DNA of 64,000 nucleotides. Origin: Rhizobium hidalgonense. Lineage in GTDB: Bacteria > Pseudomonadota > Alphaproteobacteria > Rhizobiales > Rhizobiaceae. Location of the stretch: positions 248,001 through 312,000 of the forward strand of contig NZ_LODW01000082.1 of the NCBI RefSeq assembly GCF_002914525.1. The letters run 5' to 3'. The notes beneath the pieces are model-generated. The model was not told the origin of the DNA and made no database searches. It worked only from the letters and a program-made list of their open reading frames with translations. A program made the position numbers and the translations under genes. Of the stretch, positions 50,385 to 59,997 are shown piece after piece (position 1 is the first letter of the stretch; every line of letters starts with the position of its first letter).

Positions 50385-51338
50385 CTAGAGATTGCGGCCC
50401 ATATTGAGGAATTTCTGACGGCGCTCGTTGCGCAGCTGTTCGCCGGAGCGGGAGGCCATTTCGCCGAGCGCATTGGCGATCACGTCGCCGGTCGCGGCGA
50501 TGACGCTGTCGGGGTCGCGATGGGCGCCGCCGAGCGGCTCGGAAATGATGCCGTCGATGACGCCGAGCGATTTCAGGTCTTCGGCGGTAATCTTCATATT
50601 GGTCGCCGCTTCCCGGGCGCGGGTGGAATCGCGCCAGAGGATGGAGGCGGCGCCTTCCGGCGAGATGACGCTGTAGATCGAATGCTCGAGCATGTAGACC
50701 TTGTTGCCGGTGGCGATGGCGATCGCGCCGCCCGAGCCGCCTTCGCCGATGACGACGGAAACGAGCGGAACCTTGATGCCGAGGCACATTTCCGTCGAGC
50801 GGGCGATCGCCTCGGCCTGGCCGCGCTCTTCGGCGCCGACGCCGGGATAGGCGCCGGCCGTATCCACCAGCGAAATCACCGGCAAGCCGAAACGATCGGC
50901 CATTTCAAGGATGCGGATCGCCTTGCGGTAGCCTTCCGGGCGGGGGCTGCCGAAATTATGCTTCAGACGGGTCTTGGTATCGTTGCCCTTTTCCTGGCCG
51001 ACGACGGCGACTGGCTGACCGCGGAAGCGGGCAAGGCCTGCCTGGATCGCGGCATCCTCGGAAAATTTGCGGTCGCCGGCGAGCGGCGTGAATTCCTGGA
51101 ACAGGGTCTTGGCGTAGTCGACGAAATGCGGGCGCTGCGGATGGCGGGCGACCTGGGTCTTCTGCCAGGGATTGAGCTTGGAATAGATTTCGACGATCGC
51201 CTCGCGGACGCGAACCTCCAGCCGGACGATCTCATCGGTGGTGTCGATGCTCTCGTCTTCCGTTGCGAGCTTCTTCAGCTCGATGATCTTGCCTTCGAGG
51301 TCGGAGATCGGCTTTTCGAAGTCGAGATAATTGTGCAT
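50385..51338 (-). CDS. accA: Acetyl-CoA carboxylase carboxyltransferase subunit alpha
   Basis: AccA forms the carboxyltransferase with AccD and makes malonyl-CoA for fatty-acid synthesis. The 317-residue length is standard. The sequence shows the N-terminal MHNYLDFEKPISDLEGKI, ALARFRGQPVAVVGQEKGND-like segment, SLVDTAGAYPGVGAEERGQA and GEGGSGGAIAIATGN motifs. It lies 63 bp downstream of xerD on the same strand. Confidence 0.96.
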   Translation of the reverse strand: MHNYLDFEKPISDLEGKIIELKKLATEDESIDTTDEIVRLEVRVREAIVEIYSKLNPWQKTQVARHPQRPHFVDYAKTLFQEFTPLAGDRKFSEDAAIQAGLARFRGQPVAVVGQEKGNDTKTRLKHNFGSPRPEGYRKAIRILEMADRFGLPVISLVDTAGAYPGVGAEERGQAEAIARSTEMCLGIKVPLVSVVIGEGGSGGAIAIATGNKVYMLEHSIYSVISPEGAASILWRDSTRAREAATNMKITAEDLKSLGVIDGIISEPLGGAHRDPDSVIAATGDVIANALGEMASRSGEQLRNERRQKFLNMGRNL

Positions 51339-51401
51339 GAGGTGCGTTTCCGTTCCTTGTGCCGCGGGGCGTTTTCCTGGCTCCGCCCCTTGTCGCCGGT
51401 C

Positions 51402-52355
51402 CTATTCGTGCTTTTTCGCCTGTTTGGCAAGGGGGTGATGCGTCTGGACGAGCTGCTGCAGCCTCTCTTCGAGGACATGCGTGTAAATCTGTGTGGTCGA
51501 AATGTCCGAATGGCCGAGGAGTTCCTGGACGACGCGCAGATCGGCGCCGTTGGTCAGCAGATGGCTGGCAAAGGCGTGGCGCATGACATGCGGCGAGATC
51601 ATCGACGGCGTCAGGCCGGCGCGGATCGCCAGGTTCTTCAGGTCGCGGGCGAAAACCTGGCGCGGCAGATAACCCTCTTTCGAGGCGGCGGGAAACAGCC
51701 AGGGGCTTTCCTGCGGCGCCTTGGCCGCCGCATTTTCCGCCGCCAGCAGGCGCCCGTAGGATTTCAGCGCCGATATCGCCGATTGCGACAGCGGCACCAG
51801 CCGCTCCTTGTTGCCCTTGCCGCGGATCATCAGGAAACGGCCTTCCTGGTCGAGCACTCGGGCGGGAAGCGAAACCAGTTCGCTGACACGCATGCCGGTG
51901 GCATAGAGCAGCTCCAAGAGCGCCAGCATGCGCAGGCGCTGCAACTGGCCCGGCGCCGCATCGGCTGCCTCGGCCTCAGCCTGCGAAAGCAACTTGCCGA
52001 CCTCCTCGACACCCATCGTCTTCGGCAACGGGCGGCCTTTCTTCGGCGCATCGAGAATGCCGGTGGGGTCGTCGGTCCTCAGGCCCTCGGCGTAGAGGAA
52101 CTTGTAGAACTGCCGCATGGCGGCAAGCCGGCGCGCCTGCGAGGAGGGTTTGAAACCCTTTCGGGCGAGCGAGGCGAGATAGGCGGCCAGATCGGCGGAG
52201 GCGGCTTCGGTCAGCCGCACGCTGCGCCCGGTCAGGAACGAATGGATATCGTCGAGGTCGCGCTCATAGGATTGCAGCGTGTTGACGGCCGCGCCGCGCT
52301 CGGCGCTCATCATTTCCAGGAAGGACTCCACATGGACGCGGCTGAGATCCACCAT
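51402..52355 (-). CDS. xerD: Tyrosine recombinase XerD
   Basis: XerD resolves chromosome dimers at dif with XerC and FtsK. The 317-residue protein has the SAM-like core-binding domain and the catalytic residues Arg (GMRVSELVSLP), His-x-x-Arg (HVMRHAFASH), His (LGHSDISTTQIYTH) and Tyr in the same motif. ATG 52355 has AGGAAG upstream. It is not associated with the mobile element; the accA neighbourhood is typical for rhizobia. Confidence 0.93.
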   Translation of the reverse strand: MVDLSRVHVESFLEMMSAERGAAVNTLQSYERDLDDIHSFLTGRSVRLTEAASADLAAYLASLARKGFKPSSQARRLAAMRQFYKFLYAEGLRTDDPTGILDAPKKGRPLPKTMGVEEVGKLLSQAEAEAADAAPGQLQRLRMLALLELLYATGMRVSELVSLPARVLDQEGRFLMIRGKGNKERLVPLSQSAISALKSYGRLLAAENAAAKAPQESPWLFPAASKEGYLPRQVFARDLKNLAIRAGLTPSMISPHVMRHAFASHLLTNGADLRVVQELLGHSDISTTQIYTHVLEERLQQLVQTHHPLAKQAKKHE

Positions 52356-52360
52356 GCCGG

Positions 52361-52537
52361 TCACTTCCTGGTCGTGTCGATCGTGCCCGTCGACGGCGGA
52401 TTGACCCGCTCGGACGGAATACGGATCGTCACGTCGCGCGGCTGCGGCTCGACGAAGGTCACAAGCGCCCACATCGCTCCGTAGACCGTCCCGGCGAGGA
52501 TCGCGCAGACGAACAGAAAACGGAACAGGGTCGGCAT
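52361..52537 (-). CDS. 58-residue single-span membrane protein
   Basis: ATG 52537, with AAGGAG upstream, opens a frame whose first 27 residues are hydrophobic (MPTLFRFLFVCAILAGTVYG). It continues with VEPQPRDVTIRIPSERVNPP and ends 5 bp before xerD. The position and ribosome-binding site support a small conserved rhizobial gene cotranscribed with xerD. Function unknown. Confidence 0.78.
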   Translation of the reverse strand: MPTLFRFLFVCAILAGTVYGAMWALVTFVEPQPRDVTIRIPSERVNPPSTGTIDTTRK

Positions 52538-52685
52538 CCGGCAACTCCTTCATGCTCTGCTTCTGTTATAAGAAGCGTATCTGCAAGTGCAAGAAGCGGT
52601 ATTCAAGCCATGATTCCCTTGTCCGCGACTTGACGCTCTACCTGCATTTGTCGATACGGTTTGCAAACAAAGTGTGAATGGACCG

Positions 52686-53276
52686 ATGAGTGAACCACTG
52701 CTGACCGTTGCTGACAGCTTGAAAGACAGAGCTCGCGCCGCGCTCGGTTCACGCAATCTGATCCTCGTCGGGCTAATGGGGGCGGGAAAATCCGCCGTCG
52801 GCCGCATCGTCGCCAGCCAGCTCGGCATTCCCTTCATCGACAGCGACCACGAAATCGAGCGCGTTTCGCGCATGACGATCGCCGAACTTTTCGCCGCCTA
52901 TGGCGAGGACGAATTCCGGGCGCTGGAAACGCGGGTGATGAAGCGGCTGTTAAAGAGCGGGCCGCGGGTCGTCTCCACCGGCGGCGGCGCCTTCATCAAC
53001 GAGCGGACGCGCCGGCATATCAGCAAGGGCGGCGTCTCCGTCTGGCTGAAGGCGGATCTCGAGGTGCTCTGGGAGCGGGTCAACAAGCGCGACACGCGGC
53101 CCTTGCTCAAGACGGAAAATCCGAAGCAGACGCTCGAAGGCCTGATGAATGCGCGCTACCCGATCTATGCGCAGGCCGACCTCACCGTGCTCTCGCGCGA
53201 CGTGCGCAAGGAAATCATGGCCGACGAGGTGCTGAAGGCGGTGATCGAAGCTCAGAAGGAAAATGCAGCGTCATGA
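52686..53276 (+). CDS. aroK: Shikimate kinase
   Basis: AroK phosphorylates shikimate with ATP. The P-loop GLMGAGKS, FIDSDHEIE (shikimate/Mg site), GGGAFI and RPLL lid segments are visible in the 196-residue product. It overlaps aroB by 4 bp, an arrangement conserved in alphaproteobacteria. A GTG at 52674 could extend it by four residues. Confidence 0.95.
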   Translation: MSEPLLTVADSLKDRARAALGSRNLILVGLMGAGKSAVGRIVASQLGIPFIDSDHEIERVSRMTIAELFAAYGEDEFRALETRVMKRLLKSGPRVVSTGGGAFINERTRRHISKGGVSVWLKADLEVLWERVNKRDTRPLLKTENPKQTLEGLMNARYPIYAQADLTVLSRDVRKEIMADEVLKAVIEAQKENAAS

Positions 53277-54403
53277 ATGCGATACCCTCCGCCTCATCAG
53301 TCCAGACCGTGCATGTGCCGCTCGGCGAACGGGCCTATGACATCCTGATCGGGCCAGGGCTGATCGCGCGCGCTGGCGCCGAAATCGCCTCCCGCCTCAA
53401 GGGCCGCAAGGCGGCTGTTATCACCGATCAAAATGTCGCGCCGCTCTATCTCAAGGCGCTTGTCGCAAGTCTTGAAGAAGCGGGCATCGCTTCGGCTGCG
53501 GTCGTGCTGCCGGCCGGCGAGAAGACCAAGAGCTTCGAACATCTGATGACCGCCTGCGACAAGGTGCTCGAAGCCCGCGTCGAGCGCAACGATTGCGTCA
53601 TCGCGCTCGGCGGCGGCGTCATCGGCGATCTCTCCGGATTTGCGGCCGGCATCGTGCGCCGCGGCGTGCGCTTCGTGCAGGTGCCGACATCGCTGCTGGC
53701 GCAGGTGGATTCTTCCGTCGGCGGCAAGACCGGCATCAATTCCCGCCACGGCAAGAACCTGATCGGCGTCTTCCATCAGCCGGATCTGGTTCTGGCCGAT
53801 ACCGATGTCCTGAATACGCTGAGCGAGCGCGAATTCCGCGCCGGTTACGCCGAAGTCGCCAAATACGGGCTGATCGACAAGCCGGATTTCTTCGCCTGGC
53901 TCGAAGCCAACTGGAAAGCGGTTTTCACGGGCGGCTCCGCCCGCATCGAGGCGATTGCCGCCAGCTGCCAGGCGAAGGCCGACGTCGTCGTTGCCGACGA
54001 GCGCGAGAACGGCCAGCGGGCGCTGCTCAATCTCGGCCACACGTTCGGCCATGCGCTGGAGGCGGCGACCGCCTATGACAGCTCCCGCCTCGTGCATGGC
54101 GAAGGCGTTTCGATCGGCATGGTGCTGGCGCACGAATTCTCTGCACGGATGAACCTGGCAAGCCCCGACGATGCGCGCCGCGTCGAGCGACACCTGAAGG
54201 AGGTCGGCCTGCCGACCCGCATGTCCGACATTCCAGGCGCGCTGCCGCCGGCCGAAACGCTGATGGATGCGATCGCCCAGGACAAGAAGGTCAAGAGCGG
54301 CAAGCTCACCTTCATCTTGACGCGCGGCATCGGCCAGTCCTTCGTCGCCGACGACGTTCCCGCCTCCGAAGTAATCAGCTTTCTCCGGGAAAAACACCCT
54401 TGA
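53273..54403 (+). CDS. aroB: 3-dehydroquinate synthase
   Basis: AroB converts DAHP to 3-dehydroquinate with NAD and a divalent metal in the shikimate pathway. The 376-residue protein has ALGGGVIGDLSGFAAG, VPTSLLAQVDSSVGGKTGIN, and the metal ligands in NLGHTFGHALE and HGEGVSIG. It is coupled to aroK by overlap and to the CorC-like gene by a TTGA overlap. Confidence 0.96.
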   Translation: MNAIPSASSVQTVHVPLGERAYDILIGPGLIARAGAEIASRLKGRKAAVITDQNVAPLYLKALVASLEEAGIASAAVVLPAGEKTKSFEHLMTACDKVLEARVERNDCVIALGGGVIGDLSGFAAGIVRRGVRFVQVPTSLLAQVDSSVGGKTGINSRHGKNLIGVFHQPDLVLADTDVLNTLSEREFRAGYAEVAKYGLIDKPDFFAWLEANWKAVFTGGSARIEAIAASCQAKADVVVADERENGQRALLNLGHTFGHALEAATAYDSSRLVHGEGVSIGMVLAHEFSARMNLASPDDARRVERHLKEVGLPTRMSDIPGALPPAETLMDAIAQDKKVKSGKLTFILTRGIGQSFVADDVPASEVISFLREKHP

Positions 54404-55713
54404 CGACGATTGAAGGCGCTCTGGCATTTCTTGCGACATATTGGCCGGAGATCCTTTCGATCACCGCGCTCGTGCTGATGTCCGCCTTTTTTTCCGGCTC
54501 GGAAACCGCCCTGACCGCTGTTTCGCGCAGCCGCATCCATACGCTCGAGGTCAATGGTGACGATCGCGCCGGCCTCGTCCGGCAGCTGATCGAGCGGCGC
54601 GACCGGCTGATCGGCGCACTGCTGATCGGCAACAATCTCGCCAATATCCTGTCTTCCTCGATCGCCACCAGCCTGTTCCTCGGCCTGTTCGGCAGTTCCG
54701 GCGTAGCGCTGGCGACGCTGGCGATGACCGTCATTCTGGTCATCTTCGCCGAAGTGCTGCCGAAGAGCTGGGCGATTTCGACGCCCGACCGCTTCGCGCT
54801 TGCCATCGCCGTTCCGGCCAGGCTGTTCGTTCTCGTCGTCGGCCCGATTTCCTCCTTCGTCAATGCGATCGTCCGCCGGATCCTGGCGCTGTTCGGCATC
54901 AATCTCTCGCGCGAGGTATCGATGCTGACGGCGCATGAGGAGCTGCGCGGCGCCGTCGATCTGCTGCACCGCGAGGGATCGGTGGTGAAGGCCGATCGCG
55001 ACCGCCTCGGCGGCGTGCTCGATCTCGGCGAACTCGAACTCTCCGACATCATGGTTCACCGCACGGCAATGCGGGCGATCAACGCCGACGATCTGCCGGA
55101 AGCGGTGGTGCGCGCCATTCTCGAAAGCCCCTATACGCGCATGCCGCTGTGGCGCGGCACGATCGACAACATCATCGGCGTCGTGCATGCCAAGGATCTG
55201 CTGCGGGCGCTTGCCGAGCCGAACATGGAGCCGCAGAACCTCGATATCGTGAAAATCGCGCAGAAGCCATGGTTCGTGCCCGACAGCACCAATCTCGAAG
55301 ATCAGCTCAACGCCTTCCTCAGGCGCAAGCAGCATTTCGCCGTCGTCGTCGATGAATATGGCGAGGTGCAGGGCATCGTCACGCTGGAGGATATTCTCGA
55401 GGAAATCGTCGGCGATATTTCCGACGAGCACGATATCGAGATCCAAGGCGTGCGCCAGGAGGCCGACGGTTCGGTCGTCGTCGACGGCGGCGTGCCGATC
55501 CGCGACTTGAACCGCGCGCTCGACTGGCATCTCCCCGACGAGGAGGCGACGACGATTGCCGGCCTGGTCATCCATGAATCGATGACCATCCCGGAAGAGC
55601 GCCAGGCCTTCACTTTTTATGGCAAGCGTTTTGTGGTCATGAAGCGGGAAAAGAACCGCATCACCAAGCTGCGCATTCGGCCCGCCGGGGAAGACGGCGC
55701 AAAACCTAGCTGA
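54400..55713 (+). CDS. HlyC/CorC-family protein with DUF21 and CBS domains
   Basis: This 437-residue membrane protein has an N-terminal DUF21 region with about four helices (FFSGSETALTAVSRSRIHTL; LIGALLIGNNLANILSSSIA), paired CBS domains (about 215-330; TRMPLWRGTIDNIIGVVHAK) and a C-terminal CorC/HlyC domain. Members export Mg/Co or other cations. It starts with TTG, overlapping the aroB stop, as in other rhizobia. Confidence 0.9.
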   Translation: MTTIEGALAFLATYWPEILSITALVLMSAFFSGSETALTAVSRSRIHTLEVNGDDRAGLVRQLIERRDRLIGALLIGNNLANILSSSIATSLFLGLFGSSGVALATLAMTVILVIFAEVLPKSWAISTPDRFALAIAVPARLFVLVVGPISSFVNAIVRRILALFGINLSREVSMLTAHEELRGAVDLLHREGSVVKADRDRLGGVLDLGELELSDIMVHRTAMRAINADDLPEAVVRAILESPYTRMPLWRGTIDNIIGVVHAKDLLRALAEPNMEPQNLDIVKIAQKPWFVPDSTNLEDQLNAFLRRKQHFAVVVDEYGEVQGIVTLEDILEEIVGDISDEHDIEIQGVRQEADGSVVVDGGVPIRDLNRALDWHLPDEEATTIAGLVIHESMTIPEERQAFTFYGKRFVVMKREKNRITKLRIRPAGEDGAKPS

Positions 55714-55755
55714 TCCGGCTTGGATTGCGGTCGATCTCTCTCCATATAGGCGTTG

Positions 55756-56037
55756 CTACCAGCGGGTCGGCTCACCAGGTGCTGCCGGTTCGACGGCCAG
55801 CGCATGCAGGCCGGCATCGAGTTCCGGTTTCAACAGATCGGTAATCGACCGGTGGCGCGCCAGCCGCGACATGCCGGCGAATTTAGCCGAGACGATTCTC
55901 ACCCGCATATGGGTTTCGCCGGTGCCAGTAATGTCAGGCTGATGGCCGGCATGCAGAGGGCTTTCGTCGATGACGCTCAGGCGCTCCGGCGCGAAGGCTT
56001 GGACTAGTTTTTCTTCGATGCGGGTTCGCAGGGTCAT
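55756..56037 (-). CDS. BolA-family protein
   Basis: The 93-residue protein has the BolA fold: an N-terminal helix (RTRIEEKLVQAFAPERLSVI), SPLHAGH, ETHMRVRIVSAKFAGMSRLA and RHRSITDLL. BolA proteins pair with monothiol glutaredoxins in Fe-S trafficking and iron sensing. It is divergent from the J-domain gene, a conserved rhizobial neighbour. Confidence 0.92.
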   Translation of the reverse strand: MTLRTRIEEKLVQAFAPERLSVIDESPLHAGHQPDITGTGETHMRVRIVSAKFAGMSRLARHRSITDLLKPELDAGLHALAVEPAAPGEPTRW

Positions 56038-56142
56038 TGTCCGGTCTTGCTGTTTCGCGAAAAAGGTTCCCACCAAGCCAGCAACAAACCCGTTTGTCAA
56101 TTCTTGTCGTCGCCTCGCGACAGCCCCATAATTAGCGCCGCT

Positions 56143-56760
56143 ATGAGACTTGATTCCAAATATTTCGATCGCATCCGAACACGCCGCAAACGCGAGCAGG
56201 AGACAGAGCAGGCCCCGCCTACCTGTCAATGGGACGGCTGCGACAAGAAGGGCTCGCATCGCGCTCCTGTCGGACGCAATGCGGAAGGCCAGTTCTTTTT
56301 GTTCTGCTTCGAGCACGTCAAGGATTACAACAAGGGCTACAATTATTTCTCCGGTCTTTCCGACGGCGAGATTGCCCGCTACCAGAAAGAGGCGATCACC
56401 GGCCACCGGCCGACCTGGACCGTCGGCGTCAACAAGTCGGCGAAGGACAGTCCGCTGCATTCCGAGATACGCTCCGGCGCCTATACACGCGTTCGCGATC
56501 CCTTCGGCTTCGTCAAGGAAGGCGGCAAGGGCAGCGGGCCGCGTTTTCCTCAGGCGCGCAAACTGAAATCGCTGGAAAGCAAGGCCTTCGATACGATGGG
56601 CCTCGACGCCAATGCGACGTCGGCGGAGATCAAGAGCCGCTACAAGGAGCTGGTCAAGAAGCACCATCCGGATGCCAATGGCGGCGACCGCGGCTCGGAG
56701 GAGCGTTTCCGCGCCGTCATTCAGGCCTATCAATTGTTGAAGCAGAACGGTTTTTGTTAG
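56143..56760 (+). CDS. J-domain protein with N-terminal Cys-rich region
   Basis: The 205-residue protein has an N-terminal Cys cluster (CQWDGC ... FFLFCFEHV) that may bind zinc and a C-terminal J domain (about 142-205) with the catalytic HPD in KKHHPDANGG. It would stimulate a DnaK-type ATPase. ATG 56143 is chosen because the N-terminal MRLDSKYFDRIR is typical of this rhizobial family. Confidence 0.88.
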   Translation: MRLDSKYFDRIRTRRKREQETEQAPPTCQWDGCDKKGSHRAPVGRNAEGQFFLFCFEHVKDYNKGYNYFSGLSDGEIARYQKEAITGHRPTWTVGVNKSAKDSPLHSEIRSGAYTRVRDPFGFVKEGGKGSGPRFPQARKLKSLESKAFDTMGLDANATSAEIKSRYKELVKKHHPDANGGDRGSEERFRAVIQAYQLLKQNGFC

Positions 56761-57065
56761 TTCCCGTCCTTGCTCTTGGGCTTCAATCGGGTATGGTCCA
56801 AATCGGCTGAGGCCGCAGGCAAACGCGGCTCATATTTGTGCGTTTTCCCGACATCGCCTCCGCCGACCTTCCGGACGCGGCGTTTCTTGTCCGGGACTCT
56901 TCAAGAATGCTCGCACGCGGTCATTATCCCGCCGAGGTTTCGTTTCAGTCCCGGAGAAGCATCGCCGACGTTCCGACCTGGACGGGCGCGGAATAAAATC
57001 GCGGCGTCACGGTTGCGACATGGCCTGAGACAGTATGGCCGGGTGGCATCACCCGCCTTGGAGAC
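56761..57065. other. Intergenic region upstream of cobS
   Basis: These 305 bp carry no credible gene on either strand and no cobalamin-riboswitch-like sequence that I could recognise. The cobS-cobT promoter should be here. Confidence 0.5.
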
Positions 57066-57068
57066 ATG

Positions 57069-58061
57069 ATGAGCAAGATCGACCTCGATATTTCAGAACA
57101 GCCCGATACCACCGTTTCGGTCCGCGAGACCTTCGGCATCGATTCCGACATCCGCGTTCCCGCCTACAGCAAGGGCGACGCCTATGTGCCGGACCTCGAC
57201 ACCGACTACCTGTTCGACCGCGACACGACGCTCGCCATTCTTGCGGGCTTTGCCCATAACCGCCGCGTGATGATTTCCGGCTATCACGGCACCGGCAAGT
57301 CCTCGCATATCGAGCAGGTGGCGGCGCGCCTCAACTGGCCCTGCGTGCGCATCAACCTCGACAGCCATGTCAGCCGTATCGATCTCGTCGGCAAGGATGC
57401 GATCGTCGTCAAGGACGGGCTGCAGGTCACCGAATTCAAGGACGGCATCCTGCCCTGGGCCTATCAGCACAATGTCGCGCTGGTCTTCGACGAATACGAT
57501 GCCGGCCGCCCCGACGTGATGTTCGTCATCCAGCGCGTGCTGGAATCCTCCGGCCGCCTGACATTGCTCGACCAGAGCCGCGTCATCCGGCCGCATCCGG
57601 CCTTCCGCCTGTTTGCGACCGCCAACACGATCGGCCTCGGCGATACCACCGGCCTCTATCACGGCACCCAGCAGATCAACCAGGCACAGATGGACCGCTG
57701 GTCGATCGTGACGACGCTGAACTACCTGCCGCACGATCACGAAGTGAATATCGTTGCCGCCAAGGTGAAGAGCTTCGGCAAGGACAGGGAAGGCCGCGAG
57801 ACCGTTTCGAAGATGGTCCGCGTCGCCGACCTGACGCGCGCCGCATTCATGAATGGCGATCTCTCCACCGTGATGAGCCCGCGTACCGTCATCACCTGGG
57901 CCGAGAATGCCGAAATCTTCGGCGACCTCGCCTTCGCCTTCCGCGTCACCTTCCTCAACAAGTGCGACGAACTGGAGCGTCCGCTGGTTGCCGAGCATTA
58001 TCAGCGGGCCTTCGGCGTCGAGCTGAAGGAAAGTGCCGCCAATATCGTTCTCGGAGCCTGA
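57069..58061 (+). CDS. cobS: Aerobic cobaltochelatase subunit CobS
   Basis: CobS is the AAA+ subunit that, with CobT and CobN, inserts cobalt into hydrogenobyrinic acid a,c-diamide. The 330-residue protein has Walker A GYHGTGKSS, Walker B LVFDEYDAG and the sensor region FATANTIG. ATG 57069 (MSKIDLD) is preferred to the adjacent 57066. cobT follows by 13 bp. Confidence 0.95.
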   Translation: MSKIDLDISEQPDTTVSVRETFGIDSDIRVPAYSKGDAYVPDLDTDYLFDRDTTLAILAGFAHNRRVMISGYHGTGKSSHIEQVAARLNWPCVRINLDSHVSRIDLVGKDAIVVKDGLQVTEFKDGILPWAYQHNVALVFDEYDAGRPDVMFVIQRVLESSGRLTLLDQSRVIRPHPAFRLFATANTIGLGDTTGLYHGTQQINQAQMDRWSIVTTLNYLPHDHEVNIVAAKVKSFGKDREGRETVSKMVRVADLTRAAFMNGDLSTVMSPRTVITWAENAEIFGDLAFAFRVTFLNKCDELERPLVAEHYQRAFGVELKESAANIVLGA

Positions 58062-58074
58062 GGCCCGACCGATC

Positions 58075-59976
58075 ATGGCAGCTCGCGGTGACAATTCGAA
58101 AGCAAAGCCCGGCGCGCCCATCGACGTCGAGCCATTGCGCCGGGCGATAACCGGCTGCGTGCGCTCGATCGCCGGCGACGGCGATGTCGAGGTGACCTTC
58201 GCCAATGAACGGCCGGGGATGACCGGCGAGCGCATCCGGCTGCCGGAGCTTTCCAAGCGGCCGACGGCGCATGAACTGGCGGTGACCCGCGGGCTCGGCG
58301 ATTCCATGGCGTTGCGCCTTGCCTGCCATGACGAGAAGATGCATGCGACGATGGCGCCGCAGGGTTCGGACGCCCGGGCGATCTTCGACGTCGTCGAGCA
58401 GGCGCGTGTCGAATCGATCGGGGCGCTGCGCATGGAGGGCATGGCTGCGAATCTGCGCTCCATGACCGAAGAGAAATATTCCAAGGCGAATTTCACCGGC
58501 ATCGAGCGCCAGGAAGACGCCCCTGTCGGCGAAGCCGTGGCGATGATGGTGCGCGAGAAGCTGACCGGGCAGCGCCCGCCAGCTTCCGCCGGCAAGGTTC
58601 TCGACCTCTGGCGCGGCTTCATCGAAGGCAAGGCCGGCACCGAGCTCGACAATCTGTCGGGCGCGATCAACGACCAGCAGGCCTTCGCCAAGGTCATCCG
58701 CAACATGCTGTCGGCCATGGAAATGGCCGAGGAATACGGCGACGACGACAGCGACGCCGACAATGACGACCAGTCGGATCAGGAAGACCAGCCGAGCGGC
58801 GACGAGCAGGATCAGGACGAGGTCGACGAGGATGCCGGCACCGATGCCGCCCCGGTCGAGGACAGCGAAGTCGCCGACGAGCAGATGGAGGACGGCGAGA
58901 CCGAAGGCGCCGAAATCTCCGACGACGACATGATGGAAGAGGGTGAGGACGATTCGGAAACGCCGGGCGAGACCCGCCGTCCGAACACACCCTTCGCCGA
59001 TTTCAACGAGAAGGTCGATTATCACGTCTTCACCGAGGAGTTCGACGAGATCATCACCGCCGAGGAACTCTGCGACGCCGCCGAGCTGGAGCGCCTGCGC
59101 GCCTTTCTCGACAAGCAGCTGGCGCATCTGCAGGGCGCGGTCGGCCGTCTCGCCAACCGGCTGCAGCGCCGCCTGATGGCGCAGCAGAACCGTTCCTGGG
59201 ATTTCGACTTGGAAGAAGGCTATCTCGATCCCGCCCGGCTGCAGCGCATCATCATCGATCCGATGCAGGCGCTGTCCTTCAAGATGGAGCGCGACACGCA
59301 ATTCCGCGACACCGTCGTCACCCTGCTGATCGACAATTCCGGCTCGATGCGCGGCCGACCGATCACGGTTGCTGCCACTTGCGCTGATATTCTCGCTCGC
59401 ACGCTGGAGCGTTGCGGCGTCAAGGTCGAGATCCTCGGCTTTACGACGAAGGCCTGGAAGGGCGGGCAGGCGCGTGAAAGCTGGCTTGCCGGCGGCAAGC
59501 CGCAGACGCCGGGCCGCCTCAACGACCTGCGCCACATCATCTACAAATCCGCCGACGCGCCGTGGCGGCGGGCGCGCGCCAATCTCGGGCTGATGATGCG
59601 CGAGGGGCTGCTCAAGGAAAATATCGACGGCGAAGCGCTGATCTGGGCGCATAACCGCCTGCTCGCCCGCCGCGAGCAGCGCCGTATCCTGATGATGATT
59701 TCGGACGGGGCGCCGGTCGACGATTCGACGCTGTCGGTCAATCCGGGCAATTATCTCGAGCGTCACCTGCGCGCCGTCATCGAACGGATCGAGACGCGCT
59801 CGCCAGTGGAATTGCTGGCAATTGGCATCGGTCACGACGTGACGCGTTATTATCGTCGCGCCGTGACGATCGTCGATGCCGACGAGCTCGCCGGCGCGAT
59901 GACCGAGCAGCTTGCCTCGCTGTTCGAGGACCAAGCCACCCAGCCGCGCGGCGGCCGGCTCCGCCGTGCCGGCTGA
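58075..59976 (+). CDS. cobT: Aerobic cobaltochelatase subunit CobT
   Basis: This 633-residue partner of CobS has a long acidic stretch (about 222-305) and a C-terminal von Willebrand A domain with the MIDAS start LLIDNSGSM (about residue 423). It forms the two-tiered ring with CobS that drives cobalt insertion. The start at 58075 is the first Met in frame after the cobS stop. cobN is not in the window. Confidence 0.95.
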   Translation: MAARGDNSKAKPGAPIDVEPLRRAITGCVRSIAGDGDVEVTFANERPGMTGERIRLPELSKRPTAHELAVTRGLGDSMALRLACHDEKMHATMAPQGSDARAIFDVVEQARVESIGALRMEGMAANLRSMTEEKYSKANFTGIERQEDAPVGEAVAMMVREKLTGQRPPASAGKVLDLWRGFIEGKAGTELDNLSGAINDQQAFAKVIRNMLSAMEMAEEYGDDDSDADNDDQSDQEDQPSGDEQDQDEVDEDAGTDAAPVEDSEVADEQMEDGETEGAEISDDDMMEEGEDDSETPGETRRPNTPFADFNEKVDYHVFTEEFDEIITAEELCDAAELERLRAFLDKQLAHLQGAVGRLANRLQRRLMAQQNRSWDFDLEEGYLDPARLQRIIIDPMQALSFKMERDTQFRDTVVTLLIDNSGSMRGRPITVAATCADILARTLERCGVKVEILGFTTKAWKGGQARESWLAGGKPQTPGRLNDLRHIIYKSADAPWRRARANLGLMMREGLLKENIDGEALIWAHNRLLARREQRRILMMISDGAPVDDSTLSVNPGNYLERHLRAVIERIETRSPVELLAIGIGHDVTRYYRRAVTIVDADELAGAMTEQLASLFEDQATQPRGGRLRRAG

Positions 59977-59997
59977 CGCTGCTCTAGGGAAACGGGA

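Noticed and set aside
57093..59934. Long minus-strand open frames opposite cobS and cobT
   Set aside because: They mirror the high-GC third positions of cobS/cobT and show no conserved motifs or ribosome-binding sites.
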